Shown here: in pieces, positions 8,288 through 15,855 of the stretch
Layout: each line of letters begins with the position of its first letter
Position numbering within the stretch: position 1 is the stretch's first letter
Assembly (NCBI GenBank): GCA_041752735.1
Contig: JBGSVW010000035.1
Coordinates: 98,605 to 162,604 of the forward strand
Origin: UBA1422 sp041752735
GTDB taxonomy: Bacteria; Bacillota; Clostridia; Peptostreptococcales; Anaerovoracaceae
Length of the DNA stretch: 64,000 nt
Reading direction: 5' to 3'
Position numbers and translations under genes: made by a program
The notes under the pieces: generated by a model
Seen by the model: only the letters and a program-made list of their open reading frames with translations
The model's database searches: none
Told to the model about the DNA's origin: nothing

Positions 8288-9686
8288 GAAGTACATGAGC
8301 AAACAACACACAAAAGAGCAAAGCGGAACATTGTTAGTATCCGTTACGACAGCTTTCATTTCAACTTTTATGGGCAGTGCTTTGAATTTATCGATTCCAA
8401 GTATGGGGCAGCATTTTGGCGTAAGCGCGGCCTTGGTTGGCTGGGTTGTCACTGCATACATGTTGGCGGTTGCTGCAATGTCGGTACCCATGGGTAAAAT
8501 AGCTGATACCTACGGGCGGAAACCTATTTTAATCTGGGGGGTATTTGCATTCAGTCTGACAGGTTTATTGGCAGTCCTTGCCTGGAACATCTGGGCCATG
8601 ATCATATTTAGGATTGCGCAAGGCGTGGCTGGTGCTATGATTTTTTCAACGAATACAGCCATCCTCATCAGTGCTTTCCCCCCTGAAGAGCGCGGAAAAG
8701 TATTGGGAAAATTGACGGCATCCACTTACCTTGGTCTTTCCATAGGTCCTGTGGTCGGGGGAGTCCTCAATCATTATTTTGGCTGGCAGTCCATTTTTGC
8801 GATTTCATCCGTGGTTGGGTTTGTTGCATTTGCAACTGCGTTTCGTCGGCTACCCAGAAATGAAGTCCATGAACTTGGAACGATGCTGGATTTGACAGGA
8901 ATGGCATACTATGTAGTCATGATTGTGATGACATTGTATGGCCTTTCCAACATATCAACAGTGGAATATGCCTGGATATTTGTTGTGTGCGGCTTGTTGG
9001 TGGGGATTCTTTTCGTAAGACGAGAACTTAAAATCGATGCGCCAATGCTTCAACTTCGGATCTTTTTGCACAACCGGGTGTTCACTTTTTCCAATGTTGC
9101 GACCTTGCTGAACTATGGTGCCACCTTTGCCGTTGGCTATCTGTTGTCCATCTACCTACAGCTGGTCATGGGATATACATCTCAAACCGCAGGAATAATC
9201 CTTGTTTGCCAGCCTATTGTGATGGCACTCTTTTCTCCATTTGCCGGGCGGCTTTCAGATAGAATTTCGCCACACAAAATCGCATCCCTGGGTATGGCCA
9301 TTTGCGCTATGAATCTGTTGCTTTTTGCTTTCATCGACGAAGCCACACCGTTGTGGGTGATTATAGGTGGACTGATGTTTGTTGGATTGGGATTTGCATT
9401 GTTCTCATCCCCCAATACCAATGCGGTGATGGCCTGTGTCCAAAGGCAGGAATATAGCATCGCATCATCAATCTTGGCCACAATGCGTTCCGTTGGGCAC
9501 AGTAGTAGTATGGCCATTGTCACCGTGGTCATCGGTGCGTATATGGGGAATATTGGTATGGTGGATGCAACGATAGAACAACTGGTGCAAACCATGCATA
9601 CGGCTTTTGGTATATTTACCATACTATGTCTGGTTGGCATACCGCTTTCCCTAAGTAGGGGAACAAAAAAAATTAAAAATGCCTGA
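8286..9686 (+). CDS. MFS drug-type efflux transporter (DHA2-like)
   Basis: Integral membrane exporter of the major facilitator superfamily, about 466 aa with roughly 13-14 hydrophobic segments, the size of DHA2 multidrug/proton antiporters. Motif A appears as GKIADTYGRKP after the second segment, and the motif-C-like LGLSIGPVVGGVL is in the fifth. The exported compound cannot be told. Start is uncertain: ATG 8286 and ATG 8295 are both possible, and neither has a good ribosome site. The gene ends 44 bp before trpB with no terminator seen, so readthrough is possible. Confidence 0.85.
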   Translation: MKYMSKQHTKEQSGTLLVSVTTAFISTFMGSALNLSIPSMGQHFGVSAALVGWVVTAYMLAVAAMSVPMGKIADTYGRKPILIWGVFAFSLTGLLAVLAWNIWAMIIFRIAQGVAGAMIFSTNTAILISAFPPEERGKVLGKLTASTYLGLSIGPVVGGVLNHYFGWQSIFAISSVVGFVAFATAFRRLPRNEVHELGTMLDLTGMAYYVVMIVMTLYGLSNISTVEYAWIFVVCGLLVGILFVRRELKIDAPMLQLRIFLHNRVFTFSNVATLLNYGATFAVGYLLSIYLQLVMGYTSQTAGIILVCQPIVMALFSPFAGRLSDRISPHKIASLGMAICAMNLLLFAFIDEATPLWVIIGGLMFVGLGFALFSSPNTNAVMACVQRQEYSIASSILATMRSVGHSSSMAIVTVVIGAYMGNIGMVDATIEQLVQTMHTAFGIFTILCLVGIPLSLSRGTKKIKNA

Positions 9687-9730
9687 CTGTGTTTACAGCG
9701 GCACAAGGAACAATATATTAGGAGGAACCC

Positions 9731-10951
9731 ATGAAAAAAGAAATTGATTTCAGAACTTATCTAAAAGATTATCCGAACAAAAACGGATATTTCGGTGAAT
9801 ATGGCGGATCGTTTTTACCGCCTCAGTTGGTGCCGGCTATGAACGAAATAACCGAAGCCTACAACACCATCTGTCATTCTGCACAATTCATTAGTGAGCT
9901 ACGACGAATTCGCAGGGAGTTCCAGGGGAGACCAACACCGGTTTACCATTGTGAACGTCTGTCTAAGGATTTGGGAACGACTCAGATTTATTTGAAGCGT
10001 GAAGACCTGAACCACACGGGGGCACACAAGCTAAACCACTGCATGGGTGAAGGTCTGCTGGCCAAGTATATGGGCAAGAAGAAACTGATTGCCGAAACCG
10101 GCGCAGGGCAGCACGGCGTGGCATTAGCCACGGCGGCGGCTTTCTTTGGATTGGAATGCGAAATTCACATGGGTGAAGTGGACATAGCTAAGCAAGCACC
10201 CAATGTGGCCAGAATGCGACTACTTGGCGCAAAAGTAGTGCCGGTTACTCATGGACTCAAAACCCTTAAAGAAGCTGTGGATTCAGCCTTTGATGCGTAT
10301 ATGCAACAGTATACGGATTCTATCTATTGTATCGGATCCGTCGTCGGGCCACATCCTTTTCCCATGATGGTCAGAGATTTTCAAAAGGTAGTAGGAGATG
10401 AAGCCAGAGAGCAATTCCTAGAAATGACTGGGAATTTGCCGGATGCCATCGTGGCTTGCGTTGGTGGTGGCAGCAATGCCATGGGTCTTTTCTCTGCGTT
10501 CTTAAATGACCCTGTTGAAATTTACGGCGTCGAGCCTTTGGGTAGGGGTACCACCCTAGGCGATCATGCAGCATCCTTGACCTATGGTGAAAAAGGAATC
10601 CTACATGGATTCCAGAGCATTATGCTAAAAGACAGCGAGGGGGGGCCGGCACCCGTCTACTCAGTGGCCAGTGGTCTTGATTATCCTTCCAGCGGACCAG
10701 AACATGCATTTCTTCGGGACGTCGGTAGAGTTCACTATGATGTCATTGATGACAATGAGGCAATTGATGCTTTCTTTAAGTTATCCAGATATGAAGGAAT
10801 TATTCCAGCCATCGAAAGCGCTCATGCTGTGGCATATGCCATGAAACTTGCTCAACAGGATGATAATCCGGGATTTGTTCTGGTCAACTTAAGTGGGCGG
10901 GGAGATAAAGACATGGATTATGTACTGGAAACCTACGGTGACAGACTTTAA
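9731..10951 (+). CDS. trpB: Tryptophan synthase beta chain (orphan)
   Basis: PLP-dependent beta-replacement enzyme, 406 aa, that joins indole and serine to make tryptophan. The PLP lysine is in HTGAHKLNH (about residue 98), the catalytic Glu in ETGAGQHG (about 120), the phosphate-binding GGGSNAMG lies near 243, and the C-terminal LSGRGDKD is intact. No trpA or other trp gene is nearby, and the segment after the PLP lysine (KLNHCMGEG) differs from the usual KINNALGQ. It could salvage indole or act on another substrate. The ATG has TTAGGAGGA upstream. Family certain, role inferred. Confidence 0.88.
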   Translation: MKKEIDFRTYLKDYPNKNGYFGEYGGSFLPPQLVPAMNEITEAYNTICHSAQFISELRRIRREFQGRPTPVYHCERLSKDLGTTQIYLKREDLNHTGAHKLNHCMGEGLLAKYMGKKKLIAETGAGQHGVALATAAAFFGLECEIHMGEVDIAKQAPNVARMRLLGAKVVPVTHGLKTLKEAVDSAFDAYMQQYTDSIYCIGSVVGPHPFPMMVRDFQKVVGDEAREQFLEMTGNLPDAIVACVGGGSNAMGLFSAFLNDPVEIYGVEPLGRGTTLGDHAASLTYGEKGILHGFQSIMLKDSEGGPAPVYSVASGLDYPSSGPEHAFLRDVGRVHYDVIDDNEAIDAFFKLSRYEGIIPAIESAHAVAYAMKLAQQDDNPGFVLVNLSGRGDKDMDYVLETYGDRL

Positions 10952-10967
10952 CAAAAAATGATATACT
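10938..10967 (+). promoter_or_regulatory. Possible promoter of the cardiolipin synthase gene
   Basis: GTGACA, an 18-bp spacer and TATACT with an upstream TG (extended -10). It overlaps the end of trpB and lies about 90 bp before the cls start. Downstream, near 10988-11008, a short inverted repeat TTGATA...TATCAA lies in the leader. Confidence 0.4.
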
Positions 10968-11058
10968 ATAAATCTAAGATTGATACAATTGATAAGACAT
11001 TTTATCAAGCGAAAAGATCAATCAATCAACAGACTAAGAACAGAAGGGGGATAGTTCT

Positions 11059-12534
11059 GTGTTTGAAATCATTCGGAATTGGACGGACCAGCCTTTCGTC
11101 AGCTATTTTTTCATCGGCACTTATATTGTGAACTTCTTTATTTCGTTGATCATTATATTTGTCGAAAGAAAAAATCCTGCCGCGACAGTAGCTTGGATTA
11201 TGATACTATTCCTGATTCCCATAGGTGGGATTATTCTGTATATATTTTTATCCCAAAATATTGCACGAAAAAAGATTTTCAAATTAACCAAGGACGAAGA
11301 ATGGCTAACAACAAACTCCCTTGACAAGCAGAATGCAGAAATACAAAACGGTTCTTTCGTATTTTCTACCCATGAATCCAAATTATGGCGAGATCTGATC
11401 CGTCTCAACCAGATTTATGGGCGCGCATACTATACTCAGGATAACCAAGTTGAAATTTTATCTGATGGGAACAAACTGTTCCAACGTTTGCTGGAAGACA
11501 TCAAAGCCGCAAAAGAAAGAATCAATGTCATGTTTTTCATTTTGAAAAACGATGCAGTTGGCAAAGCCTTTGTGGATGCATTGACTGAAAAAGCCAGAAG
11601 TGGTGTAGAAGTCCGGTTGTTGGTGGATGCTTTGGGCAGCAGATTTGTCAATCATGGCATGTTGAGCCAATTCATTCAAGCCGGGGGGAAATATGCTCTG
11701 TTTTTTCCTGCAGAAATTAAAATTATCAACCGGAGACTGAATTATCGTAATCATAGAAAATTGATGATTATCGACGATGCCATTGGATACGTGGGCGGTT
11801 TCAATATTGCCAGAGAATACTTAGGAATGAAGAAAAAATTTGGTTACTGGCGGGATACCCATCTTCGGATTATGGGTGGTAGTGTGCAGGATATGAATTA
11901 CCGATTCCTGCAGGACTGGCGTTTCGCTTCCAAAGAACCATTGGATCTTTCTAAGGTTTTTTTCGAACCTGCCAAAGCGGCAGGCGCAACTGGGGTGCAA
12001 ATCGTATCCTGTGGACCGGACTCAGATCGTCAGGAAATCAAACGTGCCTTCATGAAGATGATCACCTCGGCCACAAAGAATATTTTTATTCAAACCCCGT
12101 ATTTTGTGCCTGATCAGTCCATTTTGGAATCTCTCAAAATGGCATCTCAATCCGGCATTGACGTGCGGATTATGATTCCATGTAAGCCAGACCACATGTT
12201 TGTTTATTGGGCCACGTATTCATTTGTTGGCGAGATGTTGAAAGATGGTGTGCGGGTTTATATATACGAAAACGGTTTTCTCCATGCCAAAACCATTACC
12301 GTGGACGGTGAAGTCTGTTCGGTGGGATCTGCCAATTTTGACAACCGCAGTTTTAAACTAAACTTTGAGGCCAATGCATTTTTATATGATGGCCATGTGA
12401 CCAAAGAACTCGAAAAAATCTACAAGGAAGATTTGAAGCAATGCAGGCAGTTGACCTGGAAAGAGTATATTGCGCGACCCATTAGCATTCGCATCAAAGA
12501 GGCCTTTTCCCGCTTGCTGTCCGATTTCCTTTAG
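11059..12534 (+). CDS. cls: Cardiolipin synthase
   Basis: Phospholipase-D-superfamily enzyme, 491 aa, that makes cardiolipin from phosphatidylglycerol at the cytoplasmic membrane. Two hydrophobic segments occupy about residues 13-60. Two HKD motifs follow: HRKLMIID with VGGFN near residue 230, and HAKTITVD with VGSANFDNRS near 410. Starts with GTG, 8 bases after a GGGGGAT purine-rich site. Length and domain order are normal for bacterial ClsA-type enzymes. The next gene follows closely and may be cotranscribed. Confidence 0.93.
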   Translation: MFEIIRNWTDQPFVSYFFIGTYIVNFFISLIIIFVERKNPAATVAWIMILFLIPIGGIILYIFLSQNIARKKIFKLTKDEEWLTTNSLDKQNAEIQNGSFVFSTHESKLWRDLIRLNQIYGRAYYTQDNQVEILSDGNKLFQRLLEDIKAAKERINVMFFILKNDAVGKAFVDALTEKARSGVEVRLLVDALGSRFVNHGMLSQFIQAGGKYALFFPAEIKIINRRLNYRNHRKLMIIDDAIGYVGGFNIAREYLGMKKKFGYWRDTHLRIMGGSVQDMNYRFLQDWRFASKEPLDLSKVFFEPAKAAGATGVQIVSCGPDSDRQEIKRAFMKMITSATKNIFIQTPYFVPDQSILESLKMASQSGIDVRIMIPCKPDHMFVYWATYSFVGEMLKDGVRVYIYENGFLHAKTITVDGEVCSVGSANFDNRSFKLNFEANAFLYDGHVTKELEKIYKEDLKQCRQLTWKEYIARPISIRIKEAFSRLLSDFL

Positions 12535-12582
12535 GGAATGGAACAGCAATTTGAAGACAATACACAACGATTGGAGAATAGT

Positions 12583-13302
12583 ATGCAACGAATGATTAAT
12601 CCATGGACCTTTGGGCTTCTAGCCTTGCTGGGTTTCTTTGCCATCAGAGATGGTGTGTTGGATGACCCAGCGACCTGGTTAATGAATATTGTGATTATGC
12701 TTCCTGGCATTGTAATCGGCCTGTCTTTCCATGAATATGCCCATGCGCTTGTGGCATATAAACTAGGCGATGATACCCCCAAAATCCAAGGAAGAGTGAC
12801 CATAAACCCCCTGGCCCATATGGATCCCATTGGATTTTTGGCAATATTGTTGATACGATTTGGGTGGGGCAAGCCGGTGGAAATATATCCGGGAAATTTC
12901 AAAAATCGCCGAAGAGACTCCATTCTGGTTTCCTTGGCGGGTGTCATGATGAACCTGTTCATTGCCACCATTTTTACCTTGGCATTAAAACTGCTTCTTT
13001 CGGTTGTGGACTACAGCTTCTTCGTCACCGGTATGGGGAACAGTATATTTATGATGATTTACTATGTCATATTCATCAACTTGATGCTGATGGTATTCAA
13101 TCTGTTGCCTGTCCCACCTTTGGATGGATTTTCCATTATAACGGAAGTGTTCAATCTTAGAAGAAGTGAGTTTTATTATTGGGTTTCAAACAAAGGATTT
13201 TTAATCTTGATGGTGTTGATTGTGTTCAACGTCACAGGATTGATTTTAACCCCTGCAATCAACTTTTTAATGGGCATTGTTGACACGGTAATATACCTAT
13301 AA
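12583..13302 (+). CDS. Site-2-protease-family (M50) membrane metalloprotease
   Basis: Membrane zinc protease-like protein of about 239 aa with 5-6 hydrophobic segments. The zinc motif HEYAH (HExxH) is near residue 52, and the second conserved motif LLPVPPLDG supplies the third ligand Asp near 180. It belongs to the short FtsH-like M50B subgroup without a PDZ domain; substrate unknown. I prefer ATG 12583 (MQRMINPW) because GGAG is 6 bases upstream; an ATG at 12538 would add 15 residues but its GGGA touches the start codon. It follows cls by 48 bp. Confidence 0.85.
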   Translation: MQRMINPWTFGLLALLGFFAIRDGVLDDPATWLMNIVIMLPGIVIGLSFHEYAHALVAYKLGDDTPKIQGRVTINPLAHMDPIGFLAILLIRFGWGKPVEIYPGNFKNRRRDSILVSLAGVMMNLFIATIFTLALKLLLSVVDYSFFVTGMGNSIFMMIYYVIFINLMLMVFNLLPVPPLDGFSIITEVFNLRRSEFYYWVSNKGFLILMVLIVFNVTGLILTPAINFLMGIVDTVIYL

Positions 13303-13340
13303 TAACTACAAAAGAAATATTTGGAATGCGAGGGTTGCGC

Positions 13341-13369
13341 TTGACAAAATATGGAATTTGCTATATGAT
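13341..13369 (+). promoter_or_regulatory. Promoter of the riboswitch-controlled amidase
   Basis: Perfect TTGACA (13341-13346), 17-bp spacer and TATGAT (13364-13369). Transcription would start near 13376, at the 5' edge of the c-di-GMP aptamer. Confidence 0.88.
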
Positions 13370-13373
13370 TGCG

Positions 13374-13478
13374 CAAAGGGATATCCTATGGCAAAGTAGT
13401 TGAAAAGCTACGACGCAAAGCCAGGGGGCTAAATCGCAAGACATGCCAGCCCGGTTGCTGCACCAGATGGTGCATAGA
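13374..13478 (+). ncRNA. Cyclic di-GMP-I (GEMM-I) riboswitch
   Basis: The RNA holds the GEMM-I core: GGCAAAG, then a 6-bp helix GTAGTT/AGCTAC closed by a GAAA tetraloop, then the invariant GACGCAAAGCC, then the CTAAA tetraloop-receptor part, then the second helix ending GCCCGGTTGCTGC. A closing P1 can pair CTATG (13386-13390) with CATAG (13473-13477). It lies between a promoter and a terminator, upstream of a secreted amidase. The family binds the second messenger c-di-GMP; whether binding turns expression on or off cannot be read with certainty. Confidence 0.93.
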
Positions 13479-13490
13479 AATTGACTTCGT

Positions 13491-13528
13491 AATTGCCATT
13501 CGGATTATTCCCGAATGGCAATTTTGTT
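13491..13528 (+). terminator. Riboswitch expression-platform terminator
   Basis: A 13-bp stem (AATTGCCATTCGG paired with its complement) and a short loop, followed by TTTT and TT. It lies 13 bp after the aptamer and 18 bp before the start codon, so it is the likely transcriptional switch. Confidence 0.88.
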
Positions 13529-13545
13529 GGGCGGAGGATAGGAAT

Positions 13546-15672
13546 ATGAGATACGAACAAAGAAAAAAGAAGAAAAGCCGTTGGGTGTTAGTCACGATAC
13601 TAGTCTTGACTTTGATGATAAACGGAAATACGTTGGGCGAGGTGCATGGCGTAGAATACACTGCCGCAATTGGAGATCAAAACTATCAAACATTGGATGA
13701 AGCCATCGCAGCAGTCGCGGAGGGCGAGACCATCCGCCTGCTTAGTCCAATTGAATTCATGACGGATGGAGAATCAGTTGTTGTGAACAAACCGGATGTG
13801 TCATTTAATCTGGATTTGGGCAAACAATTCATTTCCGGAACCAAAGATGGCGCACTACTCCAAGTTGATGCAGGAAATTTAACTGTATATAATGGCGAAA
13901 TTATCAATTCCCTTGAGACAGGTGGACTTGCGGTTTCAGACAATGTGTTGTTCCCCATAGGATATCAGAAGCCCGAAATCATGGGTTCAAGTCTGAATAT
14001 TCCTGCCGCTTATCGTCTTGAATTTACAAACAGTGACAATGGCTCAATAAGATATGGCTCCATTGATGGGGTTCAGGTGCCTCTTGCTGAAGGAAATCTG
14101 TATGCCGGCGAAAGCACAGCATTCTCGTTTTTCTTTGTACCGGATGTTGGTTACAAAGTTGATTCATTCACCATCAATGGGGATAATCAACCGATTGTCA
14201 CGCAATATGATATTTCTGACTTAACCGAAGATCAATCAATCAATGTAAATTTTAGCAAAATTACTTTTACCATTGAACCATTAGCTTATGCCAATAATGC
14301 TGTATCAAAGTTGGGTCTATCTCAGAAACCATCTCCTGCTACAGTTGAATATGGCGGAAGCCAAACTTTCACATACACGGTCCGCAATGGCTTTCGACTC
14401 ATCGATGTCCTTGTAAACGACGTCAGCATTGGACCTGTGACTACTATTGAGTTAAACAACATTACCACACCACAAAACGTTAAGATTATGCTGGAAAAAA
14501 CAGCAATATTTATCATGTTGGATGCAGGACATTTTGAAAACTACAACCATAGCCCAGTGTTATCCAGCTATTATGAAGGCAACACAATGTGGGTATATCA
14601 TAAATACTTGGAACAATCCCTTGAACTGTATACCAACATCATCGTAGACACCACAAGAGTGAATAATTCCAGAGCCATCGGGGAGGCCTTGCTTCCGAGT
14701 CAAAGAGGGGCAATGGGAGCCGGATATGATTTGGTTCTCTCGGTACACTCCAATGCGGCAAGCACCTCAAGTGCCGATCACCCGGTTGCAATTTATACAC
14801 TGGATCCGAGGTACTCTTCGGTTTCTAAAACCTTGGGGTTAAAACTGGCTACCAAAGTGGCAGAAATCATGAAAACCTATCAGGGGCCTGAGGTATATTC
14901 CAAAGCACAATCTGATGGACGTGATTGGTATGGCATCAATCGCGGCGCAACCGATGTAGGTGTTCCAAGCATCATATTGGAACATTCCTTCCATACAAAT
15001 TATCGAGCAACTGTCTGGTTGTCATCAGATGCTAATTTGCGTACACTTGCGGTAGCAGAGGCTAAAGTCATCGCAGATTATTATGGTATTACCGGTCAAA
15101 CACTGATTAATGCACCAGCGACACCTGTTAATTTTGCAGTTTATAATAATGCCTATAACAGCCTGATGATTCGTTGGAGTTTGAATTCCGCTGCAACCGG
15201 ATATGAGATTTACAGATCGACAAGCGCCACAACGGGATACATTAAGGTTGATGCAACCCTCAGAAACTATTATCTGAATGCTGCATTAGTCACCGGCAAG
15301 ACATATTACTACAAAGTGAGAGCGTACAAGACAATTGCAGGCAAAACGGTATATAGTGGATTCACTTCAGTCCGTAGCGGAAAACCAATTCCAAATACCC
15401 CAACAGAAACAGTTATTCCTGGTGTAAAAAAGGCAACCATAAGCTGGACATATGTTCCCGGTGCTACGGGTTATCAGATTTACAGAGCATACGGTACATC
15501 GGGTAAGTATTACAAAGTGAAAACCATTTACAATGGGGGAACCCTTAAGTGGACCAACTATAGTAGGGTAAAAGGAAAAGTCTATACCTATAAAGTGCGG
15601 GCTTATCGAGTTGCCAACAAGGTTACAACATTCGGGTATTTTAGCACACCAAAATCTGTTCGAATCAAATAA
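13546..15672 (+). CDS. Secreted N-acetylmuramoyl-L-alanine amidase with two fibronectin III-like domains
   Basis: Peptidoglycan amidase of 708 aa. A signal segment covers about residues 12-32. An N-terminal beta-rich region (about 35-320, beginning AIGDQNYQTLDEAI) is of unknown fold. The Amidase_3 domain is at about 320-515, with zinc-site and catalytic residues in MLDAGH, SVHSNA and LEHSFH. Two fibronectin III-like repeats fill 520-708 (GYEIYRS and GYQIYRA mark them). The true start is ATG 13546 with GGAGG 8 bases upstream; the frame stays open to 13369 but that region is the riboswitch. It probably remodels the wall or biofilm matrix under c-di-GMP control. Confidence 0.9.
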   Translation: MRYEQRKKKKSRWVLVTILVLTLMINGNTLGEVHGVEYTAAIGDQNYQTLDEAIAAVAEGETIRLLSPIEFMTDGESVVVNKPDVSFNLDLGKQFISGTKDGALLQVDAGNLTVYNGEIINSLETGGLAVSDNVLFPIGYQKPEIMGSSLNIPAAYRLEFTNSDNGSIRYGSIDGVQVPLAEGNLYAGESTAFSFFFVPDVGYKVDSFTINGDNQPIVTQYDISDLTEDQSINVNFSKITFTIEPLAYANNAVSKLGLSQKPSPATVEYGGSQTFTYTVRNGFRLIDVLVNDVSIGPVTTIELNNITTPQNVKIMLEKTAIFIMLDAGHFENYNHSPVLSSYYEGNTMWVYHKYLEQSLELYTNIIVDTTRVNNSRAIGEALLPSQRGAMGAGYDLVLSVHSNAASTSSADHPVAIYTLDPRYSSVSKTLGLKLATKVAEIMKTYQGPEVYSKAQSDGRDWYGINRGATDVGVPSIILEHSFHTNYRATVWLSSDANLRTLAVAEAKVIADYYGITGQTLINAPATPVNFAVYNNAYNSLMIRWSLNSAATGYEIYRSTSATTGYIKVDATLRNYYLNAALVTGKTYYYKVRAYKTIAGKTVYSGFTSVRSGKPIPNTPTETVIPGVKKATISWTYVPGATGYQIYRAYGTSGKYYKVKTIYNGGTLKWTNYSRVKGKVYTYKVRAYRVANKVTTFGYFSTPKSVRIK

Positions 15673-15686
15673 TATAATCACGTGTA

Positions 15687-15719
15687 AACGGCATGGCTAT
15701 AAAGCTATGCCGTTTTTTT
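15687..15719 (+). terminator. Rho-independent terminator after the amidase
   Basis: ACGGCATGGCT and its complement form an 11-bp stem with one mismatch around a short loop, followed by seven T residues, 15 bp after the amidase stop. Confidence 0.9.
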
Positions 15720-15738
15720 ATGCCACTCTATGAGCCTT

Positions 15739-15767
15739 CTGAAAAAAGTAGTAAAGGCAGGTAAGAT
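15739..15767 (+). promoter_or_regulatory. Candidate clpB promoter
   Basis: CTGAAA, a 17-bp spacer and TAAGAT. The -10 runs into the CIRCE element, placing the operator over the transcription start, the usual arrangement for HrcA control. Both hexamers match consensus only 4 of 6. Confidence 0.5.
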
Positions 15768-15793
15768 TAGCACTCTACATTGGAGAGTGCTAA
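15767..15793 (+). promoter_or_regulatory. CIRCE element (HrcA operator)
   Basis: TTAGCACTC-N9-GAGTGCTAA, an exact match to the CIRCE consensus. HrcA repressor binds this DNA and is released on heat shock. It lies 63 bp upstream of the clpB start codon. Confidence 0.96.
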
Positions 15794-15855
15794 AAAATGT
15801 GTTTACTTTTTGATTCTGTGGATATAAAATAAAAACACATAAGGAGGTGATTCAA

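Noticed and set aside
12538..12582. Earlier start of the site-2-protease gene
   Set aside because: Its GGGA touches the ATG with no spacing, while ATG 12583 has GGAG at 6 bases.
13369..13545. In-frame N-terminal extension of the amidase (59 residues)
   Set aside because: The extension would translate the c-di-GMP riboswitch and its terminator. The ATG at 13546 has a good GGAGG site and is followed by a signal peptide.
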